64,000 bases of DNA from Vibrio barjaei (GCF_001639065.2 NZ_LQXO02000009.1:62001-126000), one strand, 5' to 3'; shown: positions 50,294-59,954, numbered from the stretch's first letter. Translations and numbers: made by a program. The notes: generated from the letters alone by a model not told the origin.

Positions 50294-51481
50294 ATGGCGA
50301 ACCTTGAAGCAGCGTTGGCTGAGATCAAACGTGGTGTTGACGAGCTAATTCCAGAAGAAGAACTGATTGCTAAGTTAAAAGAGGACCGTCCTCTACGCAT
50401 CAAACTGGGTGCCGATCCTACAGCACCAGATATTCACCTAGGCCACACAGTAATTTTGAATAAGTTACGTGCATTCCAAGATCTAGGCCATGATGTGACT
50501 TTCTTAATCGGTGACTTCACTGGTATGGTTGGTGACCCTACGGGCAAAAACACGACGCGTCCACCGCTAACTCGTGAAGACGTTTTACGTAACGCTGAAA
50601 CGTACAAAGAGCAAGTGTTTAAGATCTTAGATCCAGCGAAAACGACGATCGCATTTAACTCTGAGTGGCTATCAGAACTGGGTGCTGAGGGTATGATCCG
50701 CCTTGCAGCCAACCAAACTGTAGCTCGTATGCTAGAGCGTGATGACTTTAAAAAGCGCTATGGCAACAACCAGCCAATCGCAATTCATGAGTTTATGTAT
50801 CCACTGCTACAAGGTTACGATTCAGTAGCGATGAAAACGGATGTAGAGCTTGGTGGTACAGACCAGAAGTTCAACCTATTAATGGGTCGTGAGCTTCAAA
50901 AGTCACACGGTCAGAAACCACAGGTTGTACTGACTATGCCGCTTCTAGTGGGTTTGGACGGCGAGAAGAAGATGTCCAAGTCTGCACACAACTACATCGG
51001 TGTCAGCGAAGCGCCTTCGGAGATGTTTGGTAAAATCATGTCTATCTCTGATGAGCTAATGTGGAGCTACTATGAGCTGCTGTCATTCCGTCCTCTAGGC
51101 GAGATTGAACAGTTCAAAGCCGATGTTGAGAGTGGTGCAAACCCTCGTGATATTAAGATTCTACTTGCGAAGGAAATCATTGCACGCTTCCATACTGAAG
51201 CGGATGCCGATGCGGCTGAGCAAGAGTTCATCAACCGTTTCCAAAAAGGCGCGATGCCGGATGAAATGCCAGAATTCGAATTCGAAGCAGGCCTTCCAAT
51301 TGGTAACCTTTTAAAAGAAGCTGCACTGGTTAACTCAACGTCGGATGCAATGCGTATGATTCGTCAAGGCGCAGTGAAGATTGATGGCGAGAAAGTGGAA
51401 GATACTAAGCTCGTTCCAGCTGCGGGCCAAGCGGTTTACCAAGTCGGTAAACGTAAGTTTGCTCGAGTGACACTGAATTAA
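50294..51481 (+). CDS. tyrS: Tyrosyl-tRNA synthetase
   Basis: 395 residues, class I synthetase that charges tRNA-Tyr. HIGH-type [10 protein letters not shown] (about residue 45) and KMSKS (in [10 protein letters not shown], about 230). The C-terminal S4-like RNA-binding domain [14 protein letters not shown] is present. The KMSKS form and length match the second bacterial TyrRS type found in vibrios rather than the E. coli KFGKT type. GGGAGTGAAC ribosome site. Confidence 0.97.
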   Translation: MANLEAALAEIKRGVDELIPEEELIAKLKEDRPLRIKLGADPTAPDIHLGHTVILNKLRAFQDLGHDVTFLIGDFTGMVGDPTGKNTTRPPLTREDVLRNAETYKEQVFKILDPAKTTIAFNSEWLSELGAEGMIRLAANQTVARMLERDDFKKRYGNNQPIAIHEFMYPLLQGYDSVAMKTDVELGGTDQKFNLLMGRELQKSHGQKPQVVLTMPLLVGLDGEKKMSKSAHNYIGVSEAPSEMFGKIMSISDELMWSYYELLSFRPLGEIEQFKADVESGANPRDIKILLAKEIIARFHTEADADAAEQEFINRFQKGAMPDEMPEFEFEAGLPIGNLLKEAALVNSTSDAMRMIRQGAVKIDGEKVEDTKLVPAAGQAVYQVGKRKFARVTLN

Positions 51482-51509
51482 TCGGTGATATTGTAAGCGC
51501 ATTAGTTAG

Positions 51510-51532
51510 ATCCCTGCCTACGCAGGGATGAC
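51510..51532. repeat. REP-like hairpin after tyrS
   Basis: 8-bp arms atccctgc/gcagggat with loop ctac, followed by GAC. Shares the GTCATCCC/GGGATGAC core with the repeat at 4172-4198. It lies between the tyrS stop and the tyrS terminator. Confidence 0.6.
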
Positions 51533-51586
51533 ATCTCTAAGATGGATGACATGACTGAAATATGAGTGTGTGCTTGATGTGCTTTG

Positions 51587-51611
51587 AAAACCTCCTTCGG
51601 GAGGTTTTTTT
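51587..51611 (+). terminator. tyrS terminator
   Basis: 9-bp stem aaaacctcc/ggaggtttt with a UUCG-type tetraloop (ttcg), then T-run. Classic stable intrinsic terminator. Confidence 0.9.
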
Positions 51612-51642
51612 GTATGCGTCGGACACCGTTTTACATACATAA

Positions 51643-51670
51643 AAAAACAGACGCTTGCGCGTCTGTTTTT
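51643..51670 (-). terminator. grcA terminator
   Basis: 12-bp perfect arms aaaaacagacgc/gcgtctgttttt with loop ttgc, then T-rich sequence on the minus strand. It lies about 30 bases after grcA. Confidence 0.85.
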
Positions 51671-51697
51671 CTGTATTTGCTTACTTCACGTCTCTAA

Positions 51698-52075
51698 TTA
51701 TAGAGACTCAGTAAATGTACGAGCGATAACGTCACGTTGCTGTTCTGGAGTTAGCGAGTTAAAACGTACTGCGTAACCAGAAACACGGATAGTTAGCTGT
51801 GGGTAGTTCTCTGGGTTAGCAACAGCGTCTTCTAGAGTTTCACGCTTAAGAACGTTTACGTTTAGGTGTTGACCACCTTCGATGCGAGGTGCAGCTTCGA
51901 TTGCTACTTCGCGGCTTTCGTATTCGCCTAGGTCACTAACAGAGATAACTTGGTCAGCTTCAAAACCAGCATTTGCTGCAACGCAACGTGCTTCGTTTTT
52001 GTCACCGTCGATCAACCAGATTGAGTTTAGTAGATCGTCATTTGCTGCTTTAGTAATTTGGATACCTTGAATCAT
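51698..52075 (-). CDS. grcA: Autonomous glycyl radical cofactor GrcA
   Basis: 125 residues (E. coli YfiD 127). Stress-induced glycyl-radical spare part that restores pyruvate formate-lyase damaged by oxygen. The C-terminal [17 protein letters not shown] has the radical Gly in the SGYAV motif (about residue 101). ATG 52075 (MIQGIQITK) follows AGGAGATAGTG; a GTG three bases earlier is also in frame. Two FNR-like sites lie upstream. Confidence 0.96.
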   Translation of the reverse strand: MIQGIQITKAANDDLLNSIWLIDGDKNEARCVAANAGFEADQVISVSDLGEYESREVAIEAAPRIEGGQHLNVNVLKRETLEDAVANPENYPQLTIRVSGYAVRFNSLTPEQQRDVIARTFTESL

Positions 52076-52175
52076 CACTATCTCCTAATCCACTTTCAGA
52101 GTGGCATTTTTGTGGTGTTAATTTTCAATTCTTGTCGAGCTGGCTTATATATAACCCGTTATGGGTATTTTAGTA

Positions 52176-52246
52176 TTGATTTAGATCAAAATACAACAAA
52201 AAACATTAATGAAGTTGTGGTTAATTTTTTGATTGAAGTCAATCAA
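52176..52246 (-). promoter_or_regulatory. Tandem FNR sites of the grcA promoter
   Basis: Site 1 is a perfect FNR motif, TTGAT-N4-ATCAA at 52176-52189. Site 2 is TTGAT-TGAA-GTCAA at 52229-52242 (one mismatch). Their centres are 53 bases apart, matching the -40.5/-93.5 geometry known for E. coli yfiD. A TATATA -10-like element at 52147-52152 (minus strand) puts site 1 near -41. An overlapping second reading, TTGAA-N4-ATCAA at 52233-52246, is also possible. Confidence 0.82.
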
Positions 52247-52447
52247 ACCTTTAAAAATGGTGCTTTAAAATGATATTTTAATAATTAAAATTTATTTGAA
52301 TTGATGTTTTGTAGTAATAAAACAACAAATCAACCTTAAAAAGCTAGCTATTTAGGTAAAATCAATGGCTTCCATAACCAAAACTGAAAGTATAAGATCG
52401 CTAAATAACAGTTCAAAAACTGTGAACTCGATCAGGTAGTCAATCAT

Positions 52448-53299
52448 ATGAAAAAATTTATTGGTGCACATGTCTCCGCCGCTGGTGGGGTTGATAATGT
52501 GCCACAAAGGGCAAATGAAATCGGTGCGAACGCATTTGCACTTTTTACTAAGAATCAGCGACAGTGGGTGGCAAAACCGTTGACCGAAGAGGTTATCCAA
52601 CGATTTAAATCGGAATGCCAAAAGTACGGCTTCCGTGCGGAACAAATTCTTCCGCACGACTCTTATCTCATTAACTTAGGTGCGCCGGAGTTGGATAAAC
52701 TGGAAAAGTCTCGAGCTGCTTTTGTCGATGAGATGGAGCGGTGCCAACAATTGGGGCTTACACTGCTTAACTTTCATCCGGGAAGTCATCTAAAAAAGTT
52801 GTCTGAGAGTGATTGTTTAGACCGTATTGCCGAATCCATTAATTTGGCGCATCAACAAGTACCGGATGTCATTGCGGTCATTGAAAACACCGCAGGTCAG
52901 GGCACTAACCTTGGCTGGCGCTTCGAACACTTAGCTCACATCATTGATAAGGTAGAAGATAAATCGAGGGTCGGCGTATGTCTTGATACCTGTCATACCT
53001 TTACGGCTGGCTACGACTTACGAACTAAAGAGGCATGCGAGCACACTTTCGCAGAGTTTGACCGAATTGTTGGTATGCACTATTTGCGAGCCATGCACCT
53101 TAATGATTCAAAGATCCCACTGGGAGGTAAGGTCGATAGGCATCACTCGCTTGGTAAAGGAGAGATTGGGTGGGCGTGCTTTGAGTACATTATGCAAGAT
53201 CAACGATTTGATTCTATCCCATTGATTTTAGAAACAATAGAGCCCACTATTTGGCCTGATGAGATCCAACAATTGAGACATTTTTCAATAAATTGCTGA
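52448..53299 (+). CDS. nfo: Endonuclease IV
   Basis: 283 residues (E. coli 285). AP endonuclease that nicks 5' to abasic sites in base-excision repair. Zinc motifs are intact: HPGSHL (about residue 110), [16 protein letters not shown] (about 176-191), [22 protein letters not shown] (about 217), and LETIEP near the end. ATG 52448 ([14 protein letters not shown]) matches the family. ung follows about 350 bases later, a repair pairing also seen in other vibrios. Confidence 0.97.
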   Translation: MKKFIGAHVSAAGGVDNVPQRANEIGANAFALFTKNQRQWVAKPLTEEVIQRFKSECQKYGFRAEQILPHDSYLINLGAPELDKLEKSRAAFVDEMERCQQLGLTLLNFHPGSHLKKLSESDCLDRIAESINLAHQQVPDVIAVIENTAGQGTNLGWRFEHLAHIIDKVEDKSRVGVCLDTCHTFTAGYDLRTKEACEHTFAEFDRIVGMHYLRAMHLNDSKIPLGGKVDRHHSLGKGEIGWACFEYIMQDQRFDSIPLILETIEPTIWPDEIQQLRHFSINC

Positions 53300-53395
53300 T
53301 TTTTTCGTGTACTACATGGCATTTTGGCATCTTTCTTTCATACTATGTTACATGCATGTTGCATAAATGTGTGATTCGATAAGGTAGGTGCCATT

Positions 53396-53518
53396 ATGAC
53401 TCGTCCAGTAACTCCTAGGCCAAATGCTACGCGTTCTACTCGCTTTCCGACCCCAAACCGACATATTCATGGTCAAGGTCATTACCGAACACCGCAGATA
53501 AAGCATCCTAATCATTGA
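53396..53518 (+). CDS. Small basic Pro/Arg/His-rich peptide (40 aa)
   Basis: Unrecognised short ORF in the nfo-ung gap. AAGGTAGGTG precedes its ATG. The product, MTRPVTPRPNATRSTRFPTP then NRHIHGQGHYRTPQIKHPNH, is very basic (six Arg, five His, one Lys, no acidic residue) and has about seven Pro. It has no membrane segment. A palindrome acatgcatgt lies at 53350-53359. It could be a nucleic-acid-binding or regulatory micropeptide, or chance; conservation in other vibrios would decide. Confidence 0.4.
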   Translation: MTRPVTPRPNATRSTRFPTPNRHIHGQGHYRTPQIKHPNH

Positions 53519-53646
53519 ACGATAAATAATCTAATAAGCACTGCCTCTGGCGAGGAAAAGTGCATGGCGATACGCCAAATTGACAGTAGTGGTGACCCTT
53601 CGTTGAGTGATAGACTACCTGAAGTATTCATCTTCAGGGACCCACA

Positions 53647-54321
53647 ATGACAACACTCACATGGCACGACGTAATCGGTAATGAAAAGCAGCAAGAGTAC
53701 TTTCAACAGACCATGGCGTATGTTGAAGCACAGCGTTCTCAAGGGAAGGTTGTTTTCCCTCCTGCTCAAGATGTATTTAATGCATTTCGATTTACTGAAT
53801 TCTCGGATGTGAATGTGGTGATGTTGGGGCAGGATCCCTATCACGGACCTAATCAGGCTCACGGACTTTGTTTTTCCGTCTTACCAGGCGTAAAGACACC
53901 ACCTTCTTTGGTCAATATGTATAAAGAGCTCGCTCAAGATATTGAGGGTTTTGAGATACCTGCGCACGGTTATCTAAAGAGCTGGGCAGAGCAAGGTGTG
54001 CTGATGTTAAACACAGTCTTGACTGTGGAACAAGGGCAGGCACATTCTCATGCTAAATTAGGTTGGGAGACATTTACTGACCGAGTTATAGAAGCTTTGA
54101 ATCAGAACGGTGAAGGCATTGTCTTCCTGCTATGGGGCTCACATGCTCAAAAGAAAGGTAAGATGATAGACCGTAGCAAACATCACGTATTGACTGCGCC
54201 TCATCCTTCCCCATTGTCTGCACACAGAGGCTTCTTCGGAAGCGGCCACTTTTCTAAAACAAATCAAATACTTCAAAGTATGGGTAAGCGACCTATTGAT
54301 TGGCAACCACAGCTGGATTAA
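53647..54321 (+). CDS. ung: Uracil-DNA glycosylase
   Basis: 224 residues (E. coli 229). Excises uracil from DNA. Water-activating loop [18 protein letters not shown] (about residues 60-78) with the catalytic Asp, uracil-binding VLLMLN-like [18 protein letters not shown], and the DNA-intercalating [13 protein letters not shown] (about 187). AGGGA ribosome site. Neighbour nfo is also a base-excision enzyme, though a 350-base gap separates them. Confidence 0.98.
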   Translation: MTTLTWHDVIGNEKQQEYFQQTMAYVEAQRSQGKVVFPPAQDVFNAFRFTEFSDVNVVMLGQDPYHGPNQAHGLCFSVLPGVKTPPSLVNMYKELAQDIEGFEIPAHGYLKSWAEQGVLMLNTVLTVEQGQAHSHAKLGWETFTDRVIEALNQNGEGIVFLLWGSHAQKKGKMIDRSKHHVLTAPHPSPLSAHRGFFGSGHFSKTNQILQSMGKRPIDWQPQLD

Positions 54322-54421
54322 GCATTCTTAGTCAATTGGTGGTTTTTCGAGCATCCTCAAAACATGATCCTACTTTCTCTTATACACTTACAAAGAGTAT
54401 GGAAAATTAGGGAGAAGGATC

Positions 54422-54973
54422 ATGATGATCGAAAGGATTAGACGCGAGCACGGCTATATGGTGCGATTGCTCGCGATTTTAAATCGAAAATTGCACTTAT
54501 TAGAAAAAGAGCAGCCAATTAACTACAGTATCGTCAAAGAGATCGTCGATTACTTAGCCAATCATTCTGAAAAAATACATCACCCCAAAGAAGACATTCT
54601 CTATCACTACTTTATTGAAAAATACGGTGCTCAAGAACAAGTAGAGAACCTTGAGACCGACCATCTAGAACTGTCAGAGAAGACGCATGCTTTTCTAGAT
54701 GTTGTCGAGATGATTCTCCAAGACTCAGTGGTACCTCAGGAAGTATTCATGGGGCGTTTATCAGAGTTCATTCAAGATCAAAAGCGCCACCTTGATTTGG
54801 AAGAACAATCCGTACTGCCTTTGATCGAAAAACGGTTTACTACCCAAGATTGGCAAGTAGTAGAAAGCCAATGGACGGTGACTGAAGACGATCCGGTCTT
54901 TGGTGATACGATAGCTGACCGTTACAAACAGCTAGCTGCTCGCATCAGACAAAATGATGTCGAAAGTGTTTAG
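54422..54973 (+). CDS. Hemerythrin HHE domain protein
   Basis: 183 residues. Hemerythrin-like four-helix di-iron domain: RREHGYMVRLL (His about residue 9), HSEKIHHPKEDILYHYF (about 42-60), ETDHLELSE (about 78), and DQKRHLDLEEQSVLPLIE (about 120-138). These are the typical His/Glu iron ligands. Likely senses or binds oxygen or NO or helps iron-cluster repair, by family analogy; not established here. GGGAGAAGGATC ribosome site. A bidirectional terminator follows before the TonB operon on the other strand. Confidence 0.9.
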   Translation: MMIERIRREHGYMVRLLAILNRKLHLLEKEQPINYSIVKEIVDYLANHSEKIHHPKEDILYHYFIEKYGAQEQVENLETDHLELSEKTHAFLDVVEMILQDSVVPQEVFMGRLSEFIQDQKRHLDLEEQSVLPLIEKRFTTQDWQVVESQWTVTEDDPVFGDTIADRYKQLAARIRQNDVESV

Positions 54974-55001
54974 TTTTGACATTTGAAAATGAAAGAGCAA
55001 T

Positions 55002-55030
55002 AAAAAACCCAAGCTGAGCTTGGGTTTTTT
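55002..55030. terminator. Bidirectional terminator, hemerythrin gene / TonB operon
   Basis: 13-bp perfect arms aaaaaacccaagc/gcttgggtttttt with loop tga. It serves the plus-strand hemerythrin gene and the minus-strand TonB operon. Confidence 0.9.
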
Positions 55031-55034
55031 CGTG

Positions 55035-56222
55035 TTAGCGAGGTTGACTCATTTGTTCTAAATACTGCAACCAGTCTGCGGTTTGCGTGGTTGGCTTTTC
55101 TCTATGCGCTGCTTGAGCAACCTTGGTCGCCTTGGCGTAATCTTTCAGGCCCACATAAGCTCTCACTTGCAGTAACAGTTTCTCTTGTTGATTAATGTCA
55201 GTGACTTTGTTGAGTGAACTTAGCGCCTGCTTGAATGCGCCTTGCTGAAGCTCCAACCTTGCCACCTCTTCATAGTACTTACCGTTAAGTCTTGCTGCTG
55301 CCAGCCATGCAGTTTGAGCATTGGACCATTCACGAGCCATTTGCCAATGCCTTGCCTGCTTGATAATGGTATCAATATCGCTCTCTTTAACTTGCAAATT
55401 GGCATAGGACTGAGCAGCTTTCTCGGGAATACCTTGCTGAGAATAAAGCTGAGCTTTACTGACCTGAAGATTCTCTGGTAACTTAATACCAGCGCGTTCG
55501 GCGGATACCAAGGTTGCCAGTGCTAATTTGTACTGCCTAGTTTGCATATAGAGTGAGCTCAACTGCTGCCACCACATTAGGTTATCCGGCTGTAACGCCA
55601 ATAACTTTTGTGTCGTCAAAATCGCACTCTTCAAGCGTTTTAACTGCATCTCACCTGTTAATTGCAAACTCAATGGCTGTAGCTTAGGGGTATTGTCACG
55701 CTTGTGATATTCATTAATTGCCGCCAATAAAGGTTTCCATTGCTGCAATAAGTAATGAGTTCGCGCTTTATTGAGCCATACTCCGGTGATTTGGTCTTTA
55801 CTGATGTTGTTTGCTTCAGCGCTTTTGGTCAGCTGATTGAAGTGCACTAAGGCTTGCTCAGGTTTATCTTCAGAGAGTAATAGTTCTGCCAGCATACGTT
55901 CCGTTTGCCAACCTTGTTCATCTTCGAATGCACCCGTACTCACGGCTATTTGCAGCTGTTTAACGGCTTTGTCAGCTTGTTCTGCTTGCCAATAATAGAT
56001 GCCTAGCATGCGGGCCACATACGCTTTGTCGTAATTGGCACTCGGCTTTAGTCCCTCTAAGAGCTTAATGGCTTCGCTCAGTTTATCCTCTTGCTCCAGC
56101 TCATAGGCCTTGGAAACTTGCGTTGCTGTTCGCATACCAAGTTGCGGGGCAGCAGCTACGCTAGTGGTCACTAAGAGGCTGCTCAGAGCTAGGGCGGAGA
56201 TAACAAATAGACGCTTTATCAT
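55035..56222 (-). CDS. TPR repeat protein of TonB operon
   Basis: 395 residues with signal peptide (LFVISALALSSLLVTTSVAAA). Tetratricopeptide-like helical repeats throughout (for example YVARMLGIYYWQAEQADKAVKQLQ and LMWWQQLSSLYMQTRQYKLALATL). Periplasmic, last gene of the TonB2-type operon. Such TPR proteins follow tonB in vibrio TonB2/TonB3 loci; the role in energy transduction is not defined. Starts inside the tonB stop (ATGA, four-base overlap). Ends at a strong terminator. Confidence 0.88.
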   Translation of the reverse strand: MIKRLFVISALALSSLLVTTSVAAAPQLGMRTATQVSKAYELEQEDKLSEAIKLLEGLKPSANYDKAYVARMLGIYYWQAEQADKAVKQLQIAVSTGAFEDEQGWQTERMLAELLLSEDKPEQALVHFNQLTKSAEANNISKDQITGVWLNKARTHYLLQQWKPLLAAINEYHKRDNTPKLQPLSLQLTGEMQLKRLKSAILTTQKLLALQPDNLMWWQQLSSLYMQTRQYKLALATLVSAERAGIKLPENLQVSKAQLYSQQGIPEKAAQSYANLQVKESDIDTIIKQARHWQMAREWSNAQTAWLAAARLNGKYYEEVARLELQQGAFKQALSSLNKVTDINQQEKLLLQVRAYVGLKDYAKATKVAQAAHREKPTTQTADWLQYLEQMSQPR

Positions 56223-56845
56223 TGATTTAACTTAAACTCTAATTTGACGGTTTGGCCGATGCGCGGAGTCGCTTTGCCATTCACAATCATTGGTTGATAT
56301 TTCCATTGTTTAAGCGCCACCATCGCCTCACGTTCAAACATTCGTCTTGGTTTTGCTTCCACCACTTGAACATCCGTCGGGCGACCACTTTCATCGATAG
56401 TAAAAGACATCACCACATAACCTTCGATATTACGTTGCAATGCACGACGTGGATAGCGAGGCTCTTTACGGTGTAATGGCATGACTTGCTGGTTTTGACC
56501 TATATCTGGAACGGTTGGAGCATTAAGCGCCACACCCGCCACTTGAGTTGAAATGGCGATATTGGGTAGTTGAGGTGTACTAGGTGTTTGTACACTTGAT
56601 ACCTGTGAGCTTTGTTCTACCACCGCTGCCGAGGGAGGTGTTGAAGGCATTTTTGGTGGCTCAGGGAGCACACGTTGACGCCTTGCTGTTTCACTATCTG
56701 GTTCCACCATCACTAAATCATAACTCAGCCTTGGCTTATCATCGGGCTTAGCTTTAGGCCCTATATCGATCATCCAACTCATAAAAGAGAACAGGGCAAA
56801 AGCTAACGCGGCTGCAAGTGGGACACTAGCCAGTAGTCGAACCAT
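56219..56845 (-). CDS. TonB energy-transducing protein (TonB2 class)
   Basis: 208 residues, short form. N-terminal membrane helix (LLASVPLAAALAFALFSFMSW), a proline-rich periplasmic linker (LPEPPKMPSTPPSA), and C-terminal TonB fold with RYPRRALQRNIEGYVVMSFTI and FEREAMVALKQWKY. It contacts the TonB box of outer-membrane receptors. The ATG shares one base with the exbD stop. Compared with E. coli TonB the linker is short, as in vibrio TonB2/TonB3. Confidence 0.93.
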   Translation of the reverse strand: MVRLLASVPLAAALAFALFSFMSWMIDIGPKAKPDDKPRLSYDLVMVEPDSETARRQRVLPEPPKMPSTPPSAAVVEQSSQVSSVQTPSTPQLPNIAISTQVAGVALNAPTVPDIGQNQQVMPLHRKEPRYPRRALQRNIEGYVVMSFTIDESGRPTDVQVVEAKPRRMFEREAMVALKQWKYQPMIVNGKATPRIGQTVKLEFKLNQ

Positions 56846-57249
56846 TATGGGCTCTCCGTTGCCAATGCAATCTTCGTGACTCCTGCTCCTTTAGCGCTGT
56901 CCATCACCTCTACCACAGTGCCGTTGAAAGCGTGCTTGTCAGCCTGAATGACCATCGAAGCATTAGGTTGTTCTAACAACAGTTTCTCAATTGTTGCTTG
57001 CACACGTTCCACATCCACGCGACGTTTATCAATGTAGATATCGTTAGCAGAAGTAATGGCTACAAAGATCCCTGCATCTTTCTGGCTAACGGCATGGCTT
57101 GCCTGTGGTCGATTAACATCAACGCCAGACTCACGAACGAATGAACTGGTGACGATAAAAAAGATCAACATGATAAATACAATATCGAGCATTGACGTCA
57201 TATCGATATTGGCTTCTTCGGTCTGTTTTCTACGATGACCTAATCTCAT
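56845..57249 (-). CDS. ExbD-family biopolymer transporter
   Basis: 134 residues. Single N-terminal membrane helix with the protonatable Asp in MTSMLDIVFIMLIFFIVTSSF (about residue 25), followed by a periplasmic domain. Works with ExbB/TtpC to energise TonB by the proton gradient. ATG 57249 is chosen since it overlaps the exbB stop (ATGA); an upstream in-frame start at 57282 would lie within exbB. Confidence 0.94.
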   Translation of the reverse strand: MRLGHRRKQTEEANIDMTSMLDIVFIMLIFFIVTSSFVRESGVDVNRPQASHAVSQKDAGIFVAITSANDIYIDKRRVDVERVQATIEKLLLEQPNASMVIQADKHAFNGTVVEVMDSAKGAGVTKIALATESP

Positions 57250-57824
57250 TGAGAGTCTCCTGAGTGAGCCACATTGGAACACAAGTGACGCTCACTTCTA
57301 AGTAACTGTTCAAGTTGAAGTAGGCTTTTGCTACTCCATTTTTGAATACGTGAATAGGCGAGCATGCCCGAGAGTGCGGCGACCATGCCTGCCATAGTCG
57401 GAATCGTCGCCATTGAAATACCGGCTGCCATTAAGCGTGGCTGTGCGCTACCTTGAGCGGCCAGGGTGTCAAATACTGTGATCATACCGGTGACCGTTCC
57501 AAGCAGTCCCAGCATGGGACATAAGCTAAGTAGGCACTTCAACAAGTTTAAGTTTTGCTTAAGCTTATTCTCTGCTTCACTTAGCATGGCATTGCGCTGT
57601 GACTGAGCATACCAAGAGTAATGATCTTGACGCGCTACCCATTTCTCAACCCAGTTTTTTTTCTCGGTAGGAAAGACCTTGGCGAAATAGATCACTCGTT
57701 CAAAGGCCACTAACCAAAAAATAAACACCACCGCGGCGAGCCACCATAATACAGGCCCACCTTGCGTCATAAACTGGTTCAGATGCTCGCTACCGGGTAG
57801 CCAACTGAATAGGTTATGCGGCAT
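57246..57824 (-). CDS. ExbB-family biopolymer transporter
   Basis: 192 residues, MotA/TolQ/ExbB proton-channel family. Membrane segments at about 28-48 (WWLAAVVFIFWLVAFERV), 107-127 (LCPMLGLLGTVTGMITVF) and 145-165. GLLGTVTGM is the family signature. Start 57824 (MPHNLFSW) overlaps the end of the TtpC gene by 11 bases with AAGGAAGCG upstream; an in-frame start farther up (57881) is less likely. Pairs with ExbD and TtpC. Confidence 0.93.
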   Translation of the reverse strand: MPHNLFSWLPGSEHLNQFMTQGGPVLWWLAAVVFIFWLVAFERVIYFAKVFPTEKKNWVEKWVARQDHYSWYAQSQRNAMLSEAENKLKQNLNLLKCLLSLCPMLGLLGTVTGMITVFDTLAAQGSAQPRLMAAGISMATIPTMAGMVAALSGMLAYSRIQKWSSKSLLQLEQLLRSERHLCSNVAHSGDSQ

Positions 57825-59172
57825 ACGCTTCCTTATGCTCAATGGTTTGGGCTTCGGCTTGCTCTGCAACAAGACCAACACTCTGACGTTCTAGGATATT
57901 GCGAATCGTTTCGGCTTTAGAACTCAGTAAGTTGTGAGCAAGAAGTAGTGGCATCGCAGTAATCAGACCGAGTACGGTTGTGACCAATGCCATAGAGATA
58001 CCACCCGCCATGACGCGGGGCTCGGCATTACCAAATTGGGTAATAACTTGGAAGGTTTCGATCATACCGGTAACTGTACCTAACAGACCTAGCATTGGTG
58101 CCAGAGCTGCCAATAGCTTAAGCATGCTTAGACCGCGTTCAAGGTGCTGTTGCTCATCCATGATGGACTCAAGCAGTCGTAGCTCAAGTGCTTCAACATG
58201 AAGCTGTTTCTCGCTGTTGTAGACACTAAGAACACGGCCTAGTGGGTTATCAGTAGGAGTGTTCGGTGATTTTAGTTGTTTGTTGATCTTTTGCTCAGTG
58301 GTAATCAGAACAGCTGCTCTATATAGAGCGATGATCATGCCTAGAGCAAAGAGCCCTGCAATGATCTTACCGACAATACCACCGTGTTCGAATCGCTCGG
58401 TTAAGGTCGGGTTATCCGCCAGCTGCTTGTAGATATCACCACGGCTTGGGTCGATAAGGGCGGCGGTTTGGCCTGTCACAATACCAGCTGCATCCGTTGA
58501 GGTCGGAACGTTTTTAGGAAGGCGAGGGAAATCACTAGCCAGCTTGCCATCCCAATCAATAGGACCATGGTTAGACAGCAAAGCAAAGTTTCCTAAACGA
58601 ACCGCATCGAGTTGGGTGATTTCACCGTTACCAGCGACAAATGGAACTTGGACGTTGGCGTAAGTTGCGCTGGAGGCTATTTGGGCTTGATAAGCACGCC
58701 ACAGTCCCGTCAGCTCCTGAATGGATGGCAGTGTTTTCGCCGCGACGATACCATTGATGTCAGCGATTTGCTTAGCTTGCTCAGTATTCGCGACAGAATG
58801 ATCGAGTTCCACTTGCAGCTCTTTGGCTGACTGTCTGACTACGCCAAACAGTTCACCTAAACTGCCTGTTTCTAAATGCAGCTTCTTTTGTTGCTCTGCC
58901 AAGGTGCGCTCATTATCAGAAAATGCAGTGCTGAGTGATTCAATGCTTACGTCCAGTTGAGCTTTACGTTTCTCTAGCTCAGCTTTACGGACCGCTAGTT
59001 GCTGCTCTTGCTTCTTAAACTCAGCTTCACGGTCTGCATTGTGCTGACTCTCTTGTTGCTGAGCAGTTTTGGCTTTTGAAGTTAGACTCTCAGCGGCTAA
59101 AGAAGGTTGTGCTAATCCAAGGCTTAGCAGCGCAACCATAAGCGGAAATTTATGCAATGATAACGTACGCAT
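57814..59172 (-). CDS. TtpC-like MotA/TolQ/ExbB channel protein
   Basis: 452 residues. A larger ExbB-like protein: signal-like N-terminus (LMVALLSLGLAQPSLAAE), a long coiled-coil region (about 30-130, rich in QQ/KE), a central periplasmic domain, and a C-terminal ExbB/TolQ core with LAPMLGLLGTVTGMIETF (about 355) as the family signature. TtpC is the extra component required by vibrio TonB2 systems. It starts on the stop of the upstream DUF3450 gene (one-base overlap). Confidence 0.92.
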   Translation of the reverse strand: MRTLSLHKFPLMVALLSLGLAQPSLAAESLTSKAKTAQQQESQHNADREAEFKKQEQQLAVRKAELEKRKAQLDVSIESLSTAFSDNERTLAEQQKKLHLETGSLGELFGVVRQSAKELQVELDHSVANTEQAKQIADINGIVAAKTLPSIQELTGLWRAYQAQIASSATYANVQVPFVAGNGEITQLDAVRLGNFALLSNHGPIDWDGKLASDFPRLPKNVPTSTDAAGIVTGQTAALIDPSRGDIYKQLADNPTLTERFEHGGIVGKIIAGLFALGMIIALYRAAVLITTEQKINKQLKSPNTPTDNPLGRVLSVYNSEKQLHVEALELRLLESIMDEQQHLERGLSMLKLLAALAPMLGLLGTVTGMIETFQVITQFGNAEPRVMAGGISMALVTTVLGLITAMPLLLAHNLLSSKAETIRNILERQSVGLVAEQAEAQTIEHKEAYAA

Positions 59173-59954
59173 TAGCTAGGATCCTGTGTTTGAGTCGCTG
59201 GGGTCAATGATACTGGAAGTTCAACAAGCGATGGAGACGCTTGCTTGTGAGCAATAGCAAAGGCTTTGTCAATCTGTGGGGCTAACGCACTATCAACGGC
59301 AACCCAGCGGTTTTGGTTGATATCCCATGACCAATATTGGTTTCTGTCTAGACTGCGAGCGACCAGAGAAAGGCGGCCTAAATAAAGCTGCTCAGCTTCA
59401 ATGTCGTTGCCAACATGGATAAGGCCTCGGTAACTGCCTAGCTTAATGCCGTAGTCCATTTCAATCTGATACGCTTCTAAAATACGACGGTACTTTTCTG
59501 CATCACTGACATCAGCTTGAGGCATCAAAGCCTTCAACTCTTCAAGTCTTGCTAGACGTGTATCAATTCGAATTGGTTTGTCCTGCTTAATATGTGCTTC
59601 AAGCCCTGCAAGCATTTGATACATCAATGGCACAACACCTTGGCGAGTTGCACTGATTTGCTCTAACTGAGTATCAATACTAGCCATCTCTTCTTCTTGA
59701 TTAGCAACAACGGCTTGCAAGTGCTTTTCGTATACTTCTAAGTTCGCCACTTCTTGCTCAAGCATCGCGATATCAGACTTCAGTTCAAATGCTTTATCGC
59801 TACTTTTGTTGATGCGAGTTTGGCTTTGTGCACTTTGCGTGATGGTTTGCGCCTCGACATTTCGAGCACTATTAAGATCGTTGGCGGTCGCGAAGCTGCT
59901 TACGGACAGCAGTGGGAGCGAACACAAGGTCAGGCGAAGAGCCGTTTTGTTCAT
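59172..59954 (-). CDS. DUF3450 periplasmic protein, first gene of TonB operon
   Basis: 260 residues with a signal peptide (LTLCSLPLLSVSSFATA, cleavage near TAND). A long coiled coil (about 40-130) is followed by a helical domain with LARLEELKALMPQADVSDAEKYRRILEAYQIEMDYG, typical of DUF3450. The family recurs at the head of TonB2-type operons in vibrios; function unknown, probably a periplasmic scaffold. The stop overlaps the ttpC start by one base. A Fur-box-like element lies upstream. Confidence 0.9.
   Translation of the reverse strand: MNKTALRLTLCSLPLLSVSSFATANDLNSARNVEAQTITQSAQSQTRINKSSDKAFELKSDIAMLEQEVANLEVYEKHLQAVVANQEEEMASIDTQLEQISATRQGVVPLMYQMLAGLEAHIKQDKPIRIDTRLARLEELKALMPQADVSDAEKYRRILEAYQIEMDYGIKLGSYRGLIHVGNDIEAEQLYLGRLSLVARSLDRNQYWSWDINQNRWVAVDSALAPQIDKAFAIAHKQASPSLVELPVSLTPATQTQDPS

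Noticed and set aside
53350..53359. Palindrome acatgcatgt before the 40-residue ORF
   Set aside because: A 10-bp palindrome is expected by chance at this length; kept only as context for the small ORF.
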